From NCBI GenBank assembly GCA_016124235.1, contig WGOC01000024.1, forward strand, positions 1 through 49,422: 49,422 nucleotides of DNA. Reading direction: 5' to 3'. Of the stretch, positions 1 through 7,908 are shown piece after piece (the stretch's first letter is position 1; each line of letters starts with the position of its first letter). Below the pieces are notes generated by a model, which did not search any database, was not told the DNA's origin, and was given only the letters and a program-made list of their open reading frames with translations. The translations under genes were made by a program, and so were the position numbers. This stretch comes from a bacterium (GTDB taxonomy: Bacteria > Verrucomicrobiota > Verrucomicrobiia > Limisphaerales > RI-55).

Positions 1-218
1 AGCGCTGTCCGCGACCGCTGCGCGAACAGGCGGCAACGATCGAATTGAAAACAACGAAGCGGGTGCTGGCCGAGGAATTGGGGACCGTGAGCGAAACGTT
101 CTCCCGGACGCTGGCCAAGTTTCGCGAACAGAAGCTGGTCATCGTCAAAGGCAAAACCCTGACCGTCCTCTCACCCCCGAAACTCGCCGCCCTCCTGCGC
201 GCCAACCTCGGCGAGTGA
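1..218 (+). CDS. Crp/Fnr-family transcriptional regulator, C-terminal fragment
   Basis: The frame is open from the window edge (codons in register with position 3) to TGA at 216-218, giving about 71 residues. The sequence reads like the winged helix-turn-helix at the end of Crp/Fnr proteins: TTKRVLAEELGTVSETFSRT followed by LAKFREQKLVIVKGKTLTVL and a short tail. The pattern 'K..LA..LG...ETFSR.L..F...' is the recognition-helix region of HTH_Crp. The cyclic-nucleotide-binding/sensor domain lies outside the window, so the signal sensed cannot be judged. It converges on the minus-strand gene ending at 267. Confidence 0.75.
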   Translation, partial: RCPRPLREQAATIELKTTKRVLAEELGTVSETFSRTLAKFREQKLVIVKGKTLTVLSPPKLAALLRANLGE

Positions 219-266
219 CGATCGACGACGCGAGCGTTCTTCCAAAGATCTGAGGAGTGGCTCTTT

Positions 267-1019
267 TCAAGCCTGCTCGTCTTCCAAGCTCGCCAGAACC
301 TCCGGATCACGGACGTCTACCCAACGCCCGGCAATCTCTAATCCGGCAATCTGGTGGCCGGCATCAGTCATTCCCGTCAGCGCGTCGGTCAGTTCGTATT
401 CACCACGCGGGGACTTTTCCAACCTGGCGGTGAACTCATAAAGCACCGGTTTGAAGATGTAGATCCCGGCATTGTACCAGACCGGTTGTCGCGGCTTGAT
501 CCATCCGTCCGACGTCAGCTGGGTGATCTGTTCATGGCTTGGCTTTTCCACCAATTTGCGCAGGCAGAATTGGTCGTCGAAAAAGATCAATCCACCCTTG
601 GTCACGTCCTGGCTTCCGGTCACTGTCAGCAGCCCGGAGAAGTCACCCTCGCCAAACCGCTTGCTCATGGCCGCGTAGGTTTCCGGCTTCACGAGGATAT
701 CACCGTAGGTCAGCAGAAAGTCATCCGACCCGACAAATTCTTGCGCGATTTCCGGTGCCTTGCCGGTGCCGTCCTGGACGATTTGCCGACCGTAATGGAT
801 CGAAACTCCCCACCGCGAACCGTCGCCAAAATAGGATTCCACGACTTCCGCCTTCCAGCCCGTGACGATGAAGATTTCCGTGATTCCGGCGCTCTTCACG
901 CCCTCGACAATGTGCTCGAGAATTGGCCGTCCCTGCACCTTCAGCATCGGCTTGGGAATCTCCTGCGTCAGCTCCCGCATGCGGGTGCCTTTGCCGGCGG
1001 CGAGGATCACGGCTTTCAT
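267..1019 (-). CDS. Sugar-phosphate nucleotidyltransferase (NTP_transferase family)
   Basis: The 250-aa product begins MKAVILAAGKGTRM, the G-x-G-T-R nucleotide-binding loop of sugar-1-phosphate nucleotidyltransferases, followed by the PKPM segment. A YGD motif near residue 105 fits the metal/nucleotide-binding aspartate, and VEKP near residue 157 is the usual sugar-binding segment. The family joins a sugar-1-phosphate to an NTP to give an NDP-sugar (RmlA, glucose-1-phosphate or mannose-1-phosphate types). There is no C-terminal left-handed beta-helix, so it is not a GlmU-type bifunctional enzyme. It starts 4 nt after the lysA stop, so the two are probably co-transcribed. The exact sugar cannot be read from the sequence. 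Confidence 0.85.
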   Translation of the reverse strand: MKAVILAAGKGTRMRELTQEIPKPMLKVQGRPILEHIVEGVKSAGITEIFIVTGWKAEVVESYFGDGSRWGVSIHYGRQIVQDGTGKAPEIAQEFVGSDDFLLTYGDILVKPETYAAMSKRFGEGDFSGLLTVTGSQDVTKGGLIFFDDQFCLRKLVEKPSHEQITQLTSDGWIKPRQPVWYNAGIYIFKPVLYEFTARLEKSPRGEYELTDALTGMTDAGHQIAGLEIAGRWVDVRDPEVLASLEDEQA

Positions 1020-1023
1020 AAAA

Positions 1024-2325
1024 TCACTTCAACCAGGTGGGAACCGTTTCACCGGACCAGAGTTCTTCGAATGTCTGCCGCTTGCGCACCAACGCCGCAC
1101 GTTTGCCTTGAACCAGCACTTCGGCCGGAGTCGGCCGCGTGTTGTAGTTTGAGGCCATGACAAAACCGTAGGCGCCTGCGCTCAGCAACGCCAGATGGTC
1201 GCCTTCCCCCACTTTCGGGAGCGGCCGATCTTTGGCAAAATAATCGCCGGATTCACAAATCGGCCCGACGACATCTGAACTAATCAGTTTGCCGCCGCGT
1301 TTGTTCAACGGAACAATCTCGTGATACGAATCGTAAAAGGCCGGGCGGATTAAATCGTTCATTGCCGCGTCGACGATGACGAAATTCTTCTTGCCGGTCC
1401 GTTTCACGTATTCGACGCGTGTAACCAGAATGCCCGCGTTGCCGGCGATAAATCGACCGGGCTCCAGCAACAAGCGCAGATGCGAAACGGGTTTAAGGAG
1501 AGGAAGCAGTCGTTGGGCGTAAAGTGCGGGATTCAAAATCCCCTTCGCCTCCGGTTGGTTCCACCAAGTTTCCGCGCCACTCGCGAGGGCCGGCTGATAC
1601 ACGATTCCCAATCCACCGCCGATGCTGAAAAACTCCAGCCCGTACTTTTCGGCAAGCCGTACGACCAGCGGCACCAATTTGGTAACGGCCTTTTCGAACG
1701 GTTTCACGTCGGTCAGTTGCGATCCAATATGCGTTTGCAATCCACGCAGCCGAATGTTCTTCAGTTTGGCGGCGCGGGCGTAGAGCGCCTCGATCTCCTC
1801 GAACGCGATACCGAATTTATTCTCGTAAGTACCGGTCGTAATCTTCGCGTGCGTGCCGGCATCGACGTTTGGATTTACGCGCACTGCCACCGGCGCCTGC
1901 TTTCGAAGTTTGCCGGCCACGCGATCGATCCGATGCAGCTCGGCCTCGCTCTCGACGTTGAACGAATAGATCCCTTGCTTCAGTGCAAAACGAATTTCGT
2001 CTTCCGTCTTGCCCACACCCGCAAACACGCACTTGCCCGGATCACCACCGGCCGCAATGACGCGTCGCAATTCGCCCTCGCTGACGACGTCAAATCCGCT
2101 GCCGGCCCGTCCCAACGTACGCAACACGGCGAGATTCGAGTTGGCCTTGATGGCATAGCAGATCAGGTGCTCCATCGGCGCCAACGCCTGATCCAGTTTG
2201 TTGAAATGATCCGTCAGGGTCTTTTCGGAATAGACATAGAGCGGCGTGCCGAATTTTTTGACGAGCGATTCGACGGTCACGCCTTCGCAATACAGCGTGC
2301 GACCGACGTATTTGAAATCATGCAT
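1024..2325 (-). CDS. lysA: Diaminopimelate decarboxylase
   Basis: The 433-aa protein has the length and domain order of LysA: an alanine-racemase-like PLP barrel, then a C-terminal beta domain. The PLP lysine is in YAIKAN (K60). The barrel also shows GFDVVSEGEL, the HIGSQ segment, a glycine-rich GGGLG phosphate-binding loop, and EPGRF. The C-terminal domain carries the CESGDYFAKDR substrate-binding stretch. The enzyme decarboxylates meso-diaminopimelate to L-lysine, the last step of lysine synthesis. An intrinsic terminator at 2377-2411 separates it from the upstream gene, so a promoter of its own is expected in 2326-2376. Confidence 0.96.
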   Translation of the reverse strand: MHDFKYVGRTLYCEGVTVESLVKKFGTPLYVYSEKTLTDHFNKLDQALAPMEHLICYAIKANSNLAVLRTLGRAGSGFDVVSEGELRRVIAAGGDPGKCVFAGVGKTEDEIRFALKQGIYSFNVESEAELHRIDRVAGKLRKQAPVAVRVNPNVDAGTHAKITTGTYENKFGIAFEEIEALYARAAKLKNIRLRGLQTHIGSQLTDVKPFEKAVTKLVPLVVRLAEKYGLEFFSIGGGLGIVYQPALASGAETWWNQPEAKGILNPALYAQRLLPLLKPVSHLRLLLEPGRFIAGNAGILVTRVEYVKRTGKKNFVIVDAAMNDLIRPAFYDSYHEIVPLNKRGGKLISSDVVGPICESGDYFAKDRPLPKVGEGDHLALLSAGAYGFVMASNYNTRPTPAEVLVQGKRAALVRKRQTFEELWSGETVPTWLK

Positions 2326-2376
2326 GGGCGGTGGTTATGCCAGAGCGGATGAGGGCGTCAAAGTTGAATCTGGCCG

Positions 2377-2411
2377 GAAAAAGAAAAACCGCCGGGTTTT
2401 GGCCGGCGGTT
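2377..2411 (-). terminator. Intrinsic terminator after the low-complexity secreted protein
   Basis: A perfect 9-bp stem (2387-2395 with 2403-2411) closes a 7-nt loop. Read on the minus strand it is followed by a T-rich run (TTTTTCTTTTT). It lies just after the stop of the gene at 2431-3243 and before lysA, and therefore ends that transcript. Confidence 0.85.
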
Positions 2412-2430
2412 CCATAGGAATCTGAATGGA

Positions 2431-3243
2431 TCAGTTGCCCGCCAGAATGGCGGCCCGACGCTCGTGATATTCGCGCGGCGAAATCTGGTCCGCGATATAG
2501 AGATTGAGAATCTGCTGCAGTTTTTCCTTTTTGGACATGGCGGCCGTCGATTCGGCCAGCGGCATTTCCTTTTCTTCCTTGAGCGGCGCCGGTGTCAGAG
2601 AAGTTGCTTCCGGTTTGGGTTGCTCTGCTTGCGGCGTGGAAGCGGCAACCGCCGGCTGGGTCTCCATCGGCTGCGCTGCATTTGCACCCGCCAAGGCTTC
2701 CAATGCGGCGCGGGCCTTGGCTTCCTTGTCAGCCGGGAGCGCGCTTGGCGTGGCGGTCGTCACTTCGACAGCGGGAGCCGGCGTCGGCGTTGGCGTCGGC
2801 TGGCTCTTGACCGTTTGCACAGTTGTCTGGGGTGCCGGCGTTGTTACCACGGCCGGAGCACTGGTTGTCGGAGTGGCCTGCCGGGCACCGGCACGACGCA
2901 ATTCATCAAGCGCAGCACGGGCCTTGCGTTCCTCGTCCGAGGGCAAAGCAGACGGCGTCGCCGAAGTGGTCACCGCGGTCGCCGTCGAAGCGGCGGCCGG
3001 CGTTTTGCCTTCTTCCATCTTTTCCAAAGCCTTGCGGGCCGCGTCTTCCTGGTTGGCAGTAGCCGGTTTCGCGACGGGAGGCGGGCTGGATTTTGCCGGT
3101 GTTTTGCTTTCCTGTTGGGAAATATACTGGTGTAAAGCGCGGAGAGCTTTTTCCTGCTGATCGGCCGTTTGGGAGTAGCCCACCGAGGTTCCCACCGCAA
3201 GCAGGCACGTAAAAGTCAACGTCTTCGGGAATCGCATGGGCAT
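2431..3243 (-). CDS. Secreted low-complexity Ala/Pro/Thr-rich protein, unknown function
   Basis: The 270-aa protein has an N-terminal signal peptide (MPMRFPKTLTFTCLLAVGTS...) that probably ends near GYSQ. Most of the chain is disordered-looking Pro/Thr/Ala/Val linker carrying repeated short helical units: residues matching E.ARKALEKM, ERKARAALDELRRA and EAKARAALEALAGA, each following a segment like SALPSDE or SALPADK. The C-terminus (KKEKLQQILNLYIADQISP...) resembles a short oligomerisation (SHOCT-like) helix. I chose the ATG at 3243; a TTG at 3273 is in frame but would place a polar stretch before the signal peptide. No enzymatic domain is visible. It follows squalene synthase by 58 nt and has its own terminator. 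Confidence 0.7.
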   Translation of the reverse strand: MPMRFPKTLTFTCLLAVGTSVGYSQTADQQEKALRALHQYISQQESKTPAKSSPPPVAKPATANQEDAARKALEKMEEGKTPAAASTATAVTTSATPSALPSDEERKARAALDELRRAGARQATPTTSAPAVVTTPAPQTTVQTVKSQPTPTPTPAPAVEVTTATPSALPADKEAKARAALEALAGANAAQPMETQPAVAASTPQAEQPKPEATSLTPAPLKEEKEMPLAESTAAMSKKEKLQQILNLYIADQISPREYHERRAAILAGN

Positions 3244-3301
3244 TTTGATAAACGAATCAGACGTGTGAAGCAACAGAATTGAGGCAGTTTCGGTGAGGGC
3301 T

Positions 3302-4417
3302 TCAAGAAGCCTTGAACAATCGCGACCACGCCGATTGAAAAGGATGACTGAGCACCGACGAAAGAACGATTTGATAAACCTCCGAGCGCGGTATCTTCAC
3401 CTCGATCGCCGGGTCCAGCACCGGATTGGCCCGCAAGAGGTCCAACGTCCGGCGCCCGATCAGGATCGGCCACGCACAAGCCAGCCGCAACCGCGCGAAT
3501 TGGCGTGGCAGCGCGTTGGTATATTCCCAGCCGGCAGCCAGACGGGCTTCCGCAAAATCGAGATAGGCGTCGTAGATCATGCGAAATCGATCTTCATTTT
3601 CCGGATCCAGCAGGTCTTCCGGCTGCAAACCAACTTCGTCGAGCTTGTCCTTGGGAAAGTAGCACCGACCCCGCCGCAGGTCCCGCGGGAGGTCCCGCAA
3701 GATATTAATCAACTGCAACCCCTGCCCAAACCAAACGCCGTTCTTGAGTAAGAGTGATTCGTACATCGGGGCGAGGTGAAATAAATGCGCCTGCACCATC
3801 CGCGTCCAAAATACACCGACGCATCCCGCGACCCGGTACGTGTAGTCTTCGAGTCCCGAATGGGTTTGCAGCGCGACGACGTGATCGGCCGTCGCCGGAC
3901 CAAATCGCTCAAGGTCCAATTCCTGGCCGCTGGTAATGGTGGTAATCACGTCACGCACCCGTTCCTGATCCTTTGGCGACATCAGGGCCAGCGACTCGAT
4001 CGCTTCCTCAATGCGGAGAAGTAGTTCCCGTTCGGAGTCGTTTCCCTGCTGCGCTGCGAGTTCACCAAAATCCAACGGAAGGCCATGCGTTCCAAGAATT
4101 CGGTCGCGCAACATTCGCAATGTGATCAACCGTTCCTGCCAGGGAATCAGTTCGGTGTCTGCCACCGTATCGGTGGCTCGGGCGAGCAAGTATGCCAAGC
4201 CGACCTGATGCCGAATGGCCTCAGGCAATATCCGCAGCGTAAGATGGAACGAACGCGAAACGCGCTTGAGCAGTGGGTTGAGTTTGCGGGCGGCCGCAGG
4301 CGATTTTCGAATGATTGATTTGGCCGCTGCCTGGTCAGCCGGCGCGACAGACCCGCTCGCTGCCTTCCCTTTCAGGTGGTATTTCAGAGGCGCGGAGCTG
4401 GACGGCCCTTCTGCCAT
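3302..4417 (-). CDS. Squalene/phytoene synthase family protein, probably squalene synthase
   Basis: The 371-aa product is a trans-isoprenyl-diphosphate head-to-head synthase. Two Mg-binding aspartate motifs are visible: DTVAD at 83-87 and NILRDLPRD at 228-236. Before them is SRSFHLTLRILP (53-64), and between them YRVAGCVG (194-201). The arrangement SRSF..., Y..VAG.VG and Q..NI.RD resembles eukaryotic-type squalene synthase (farnesyl-diphosphate farnesyltransferase). With a squalene-hopene cyclase 6.6 kb upstream on the same strand, the likely reaction is two farnesyl diphosphate to squalene. Phytoene synthase is the alternative, but no desaturase is nearby. Its ATG lies 3 nt after the argH stop, so translation is probably coupled. 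Confidence 0.85.
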   Translation of the reverse strand: MAEGPSSSAPLKYHLKGKAASGSVAPADQAAAKSIIRKSPAAARKLNPLLKRVSRSFHLTLRILPEAIRHQVGLAYLLARATDTVADTELIPWQERLITLRMLRDRILGTHGLPLDFGELAAQQGNDSERELLLRIEEAIESLALMSPKDQERVRDVITTITSGQELDLERFGPATADHVVALQTHSGLEDYTYRVAGCVGVFWTRMVQAHLFHLAPMYESLLLKNGVWFGQGLQLINILRDLPRDLRRGRCYFPKDKLDEVGLQPEDLLDPENEDRFRMIYDAYLDFAEARLAAGWEYTNALPRQFARLRLACAWPILIGRRTLDLLRANPVLDPAIEVKIPRSEVYQIVLSSVLSHPFQSAWSRLFKAS

Positions 4418-4420
4418 GAA

Positions 4421-5821
4421 TCAATCAAGTTGCTTTTTCCAAAGTCGAAGTTGTCTCGACACTTCCGAGCTACTTGGGGCTCCGATCATCGTGCGACGCT
4501 CCATGGCTTTTTTCAAGTCGAACGTTGAGAGGGCATCCCGGCCAAAACGGGGATATGCCGATCGCAGTTCGGTCAGTGTGAGTTTGTTTAGTGGCTTCCC
4601 TTTTCGCTCGGCCAGCGCAACCACTTCACCGACGACGTGATGCGCCTGCCGGAAAGGCATCCCTTTCAAAACGAGGTAGTCCGCCAGGTCGGTTGCCAGC
4701 AACTGGGGATCCGCAGCAGCCGTACGGCAACGACTGCCATTGACGGACGTGTGACGCAGCATGGCCGCCAGAATTCGCACCGTCATCCGCACCGTGTCAG
4801 CCGTGTCGAACACGCGTTCCTTGTCCTCCTGCAAATCGCGATTGTAGGTCATGGGCAGGCCCTTGAGCAGGGTCAGCAATGACATGAGATTACCCACGAC
4901 TCGCCCGCTCTTTCCGCGGGCCAGCTCGGCGATGTCCGGGTTCTTCTTTTGCGGCATCAACGAAGACCCGGTCGTGTAAGCGTCGGCGATTTTGATGAAC
5001 GAAAATTCTTCGGACGCCCAGAGAATCACATCCTCCGCCAAGCGCGAAATGTGGACGGCCATTAGTGCGGCCACAGAACAAAACTCAACCATGAAGTCGC
5101 GATCGCTCACCGCGTCCATCGAATTCTGCGTCAGCAACGGACGACCTTTTTCATCCGTGAATCCCAACTCGCGGGCCACCAGTTCACGCTTGAGCGGCAA
5201 CGTGCTGCCAGCGATCGCACCGCTGCCCAGCGGGCAGATGTTCGTACGCCGACGACAATCAGCCAGACGACTCGCGTCGCGCTCAAACATTTCCACGTAC
5301 GCCAGCAAATGATGCGCAAAGAAGACTGGCTGCGCCCGTTGAAGGTGCGTGTAGCCGGGAATGATTACCGCGGAATTGGCCTGACCGAGTTCCACCAGCG
5401 CACGTTGTAAATCCTTCAATTCGCCCGCGAGCAAATCGATTTCATCGCGCAACCAGAGGCGCATATCGAGCGCGACTTGGTCATTGCGCGAACGCGACGT
5501 GTGCAACTTTGCACCGGCCGGCACGCGACGTGTCAGCTCGGCCTCGATGTTCATGTGCACGTCTTCCAACTCCGGTTTCCACTCGAACTGACCGCCGGCA
5601 ATCTCCTGGCCAATTTCATCTAGTCCCCGGGCGATCGCTTCGGCTTCTTCATTAGTCAGCACACCGATGGCGGACAACATTTTGGCGTGCGCCTTGGAGC
5701 CGGCGATATCCTGGCGCCATAAGCGACGATCAAACGAAATCGACTCGGTGAACTGCGCAACGTCCTCTGCCGGGCCGCTCGCAAAACGTCCACTGCGCGA
5801 AACGGGCTTGTGATTCTTCAT
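4421..5821 (-). CDS. argH: Argininosuccinate lyase
   Basis: The 466-aa product has the usual length for ArgH. The fumarase/aspartase-superfamily signature GSSLMPQKKNP sits at 285-295 and holds the catalytic serine. TSRSRNDQVALD (near 108-119) and YTHLQRAQP with H159 are the other conserved active-site segments. The enzyme splits argininosuccinate into arginine and fumarate, the last step of arginine synthesis. The frame stays open upstream to 6169, but that part overlaps the neighbouring gene antisense to nothing recognisable, and homology begins at MKNHKPVSRSGRF, so I use ATG 5821. No other arg genes are nearby. Confidence 0.96.
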   Translation of the reverse strand: MKNHKPVSRSGRFASGPAEDVAQFTESISFDRRLWRQDIAGSKAHAKMLSAIGVLTNEEAEAIARGLDEIGQEIAGGQFEWKPELEDVHMNIEAELTRRVPAGAKLHTSRSRNDQVALDMRLWLRDEIDLLAGELKDLQRALVELGQANSAVIIPGYTHLQRAQPVFFAHHLLAYVEMFERDASRLADCRRRTNICPLGSGAIAGSTLPLKRELVARELGFTDEKGRPLLTQNSMDAVSDRDFMVEFCSVAALMAVHISRLAEDVILWASEEFSFIKIADAYTTGSSLMPQKKNPDIAELARGKSGRVVGNLMSLLTLLKGLPMTYNRDLQEDKERVFDTADTVRMTVRILAAMLRHTSVNGSRCRTAAADPQLLATDLADYLVLKGMPFRQAHHVVGEVVALAERKGKPLNKLTLTELRSAYPRFGRDALSTFDLKKAMERRTMIGAPSSSEVSRQLRLWKKQLD

Positions 5822-5921
5822 GAGACTTTGGGAAGGCAGACTGTGCTGCGCCGAGCCGGCGAAGTCACGCGCGAAACCGCACGAATCCAAAAAATCGCAA
5901 AGACCAAACGCGCCGGTTCCG

Positions 5922-7760
5922 TTATGGATTGCCTCCCTGTTTAATCTTTTGCACCGAGTCACCGGCTGGCACTTCCACTGTCTGATGACTCTGATCCGGC
6001 CAGATGACTTCCACCTTAACGGATTTTCCCGAACCACATGGCAATGTGACTGGGAGTTCGGACTGTGATAGATAACCACGTGTTGGACCGACCAATCGCG
6101 AGTGTGCCCGGCCATTTTGCAGAAACGTAATTCGCGCGCCGATCGCCATTCCATTTCCGCCCTGGCCAACGAGTTGCACGCGCGCGTAACTGGCCGGATT
6201 CAGGTCGTTTCGCAGCAACAACGGCGGTCCGGCGATCTGCGTCAGCACCACGTCGAGGTCACCATCGCCATCAACATCGGCATACGCGGAGCCACGACCC
6301 ACGATTGGCTTAAACAAATCCTCGCCGACTTTTCCCGCCGGCACCGGGACAAACGCGCGCCGGCCAAGCACACCGGTGCCGTTCCAAAAAAGCTGCGTTG
6401 CCTGCCGGTAACTTTGGCCATGGCCCAGCTTCCCAATATCCGGGTCGATGTGACCGTTGACCGTCAACAAATCGAGCCAGCCGTCCAAATCGTAATCAAA
6501 GAAGAACACACCAAAAGTGAGCGACATCCGACTCGCGCTGCCGATTCCCCGCGTAAGCGCCTCGTCAGAAAACAACATCGGTGTGGGCTGGGCGACGTAG
6601 AGCGCCGTCATTTCGTTGGCAAAATTTCCAATGGCGATCGCGAGTTGGTTGTCCTCGTCCAGAGGCGCGGCATCGATGCCCATCGCACCGCGTGTGCCGC
6701 CAAATGCGTCCAACGCCAGACCCGACTTGGCGCCGACTTCCTTGAAAGTGCCGTCGCCCTGATTGCGAAAGACGAAGTTGGGGACCGTGTCATTCGCAAC
6801 GACCAAGTCCAGCCAGCCATCTCGATCAAGATCCACAACGGCGACTCCCAACGCCTTACCCTGCGGATCGCCGTTGATCGGGTTGCGTATGTCGAGACCG
6901 GCTTTCGCGCCGACTTCGGTAAACTTCCCCCCACCATCATTGCGAAAGAGTAAAGGAAACTGCCCGGGAAAATTCAGCGGCGGGCCATACGCACGTCCAA
7001 TTCCCGGGAGCTGATGGTCGAGTCTCAAATCCAGATCGCGATCCCAGCGAACGTAATTGCAAACAAACAAATCCAGATCACCGTCGTGGTCATAGTCGAA
7101 GAACGCCGCACTCGTACTCCAATCTTCGGCCGGTCCGCCAATTCCCGACTCGGCGGTCACATCCTTGAATTTGCCGCCGCCAAGGTTGTGAAAGAGATGG
7201 TTGGTGCCAACCGCCGTCAAATAGACGTCCGCCAATCCATCGCCGTCATAGTCCCCGACGGCAACGCCCATCCCATAGATCGGGACGTCCAGCCCCGAGC
7301 CAGCAGTGATGTCCGTGAATTTCACCGGGCCGCCCGCCGGCGTGTCGTTGCGATAAAGGGCGGCCGTCGTCGGATGTTTGTCCTTGTCCCACGGCCACGC
7401 CGTTCCGTTGACGAACAGCAAATCCTGATCGCCATCGCCGTCGCAATCGAAGAACGCCACGCCACCGCCCATCGTTTCCGGCAAAAGTTTTTCGCCGGTA
7501 GCACCGTTCGCTTGGACAAAGGTGATGCCGGCCTCGCGCGTGATGTCGGTAAAACGTACCGCCGGCACCGCGTCGCGTTCGACCTCGGTCAGACCGTCTC
7601 CCGTTGTCGCCTCCGAATTGGTCTGCTGCTTTTCGCCCTGCCAGAAAAACACCCCCAGGACGGCGACCACCACCACGACCAGGAGCAGAGCCGATCGCCA
7701 AAGCGCGCGTTGCGTCTGCGCTTCGTCGGGTTCGATCGGCCGGTTTGGTGGCGAGCTCAT
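5922..7760 (-). CDS. FG-GAP/VCBS repeat protein with C-terminal UnbV (ASPIC) domain, membrane-anchored
   Basis: The 612-aa protein has a short cytoplasmic N-terminus and one hydrophobic anchor (about residues 24-42). Six calcium-binding loops of the D-x-D-x-D-G type follow (e.g. DCDGDGDQD, DYDGDGLAD, DYDHDGDLD, DLDRDGWLD, DYDLDGWLD, DVDGDGDLD), the signature of an FG-GAP beta-propeller. The last 90 residues contain IGARITF and RGYLSQSE, typical of the UnbV/ASPIC domain. Such proteins are outward-facing and probably bind ligands or partner proteins; no enzymatic role is established. Start ATG 7760 excludes a 21-residue leftward extension that would precede the anchor. It lies 100 nt upstream of argH. 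Confidence 0.88.
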   Translation of the reverse strand: MSSPPNRPIEPDEAQTQRALWRSALLLVVVVVAVLGVFFWQGEKQQTNSEATTGDGLTEVERDAVPAVRFTDITREAGITFVQANGATGEKLLPETMGGGVAFFDCDGDGDQDLLFVNGTAWPWDKDKHPTTAALYRNDTPAGGPVKFTDITAGSGLDVPIYGMGVAVGDYDGDGLADVYLTAVGTNHLFHNLGGGKFKDVTAESGIGGPAEDWSTSAAFFDYDHDGDLDLFVCNYVRWDRDLDLRLDHQLPGIGRAYGPPLNFPGQFPLLFRNDGGGKFTEVGAKAGLDIRNPINGDPQGKALGVAVVDLDRDGWLDLVVANDTVPNFVFRNQGDGTFKEVGAKSGLALDAFGGTRGAMGIDAAPLDEDNQLAIAIGNFANEMTALYVAQPTPMLFSDEALTRGIGSASRMSLTFGVFFFDYDLDGWLDLLTVNGHIDPDIGKLGHGQSYRQATQLFWNGTGVLGRRAFVPVPAGKVGEDLFKPIVGRGSAYADVDGDGDLDVVLTQIAGPPLLLRNDLNPASYARVQLVGQGGNGMAIGARITFLQNGRAHSRLVGPTRGYLSQSELPVTLPCGSGKSVKVEVIWPDQSHQTVEVPAGDSVQKIKQGGNP

Positions 7761-7908
7761 GCGTTTTGAGAAACATGTGCCGGGCGGTGGCGGAATGCAA
7801 AACCCGAAAAACAACCTCCGCATTCGCCGTTTCGGATGCCCGCTTCATCCGGAACTTTATCCCAATTCAACGATTTCCAATTCTTGAAAACAAATGCCAG
7901 CCGGCGGC

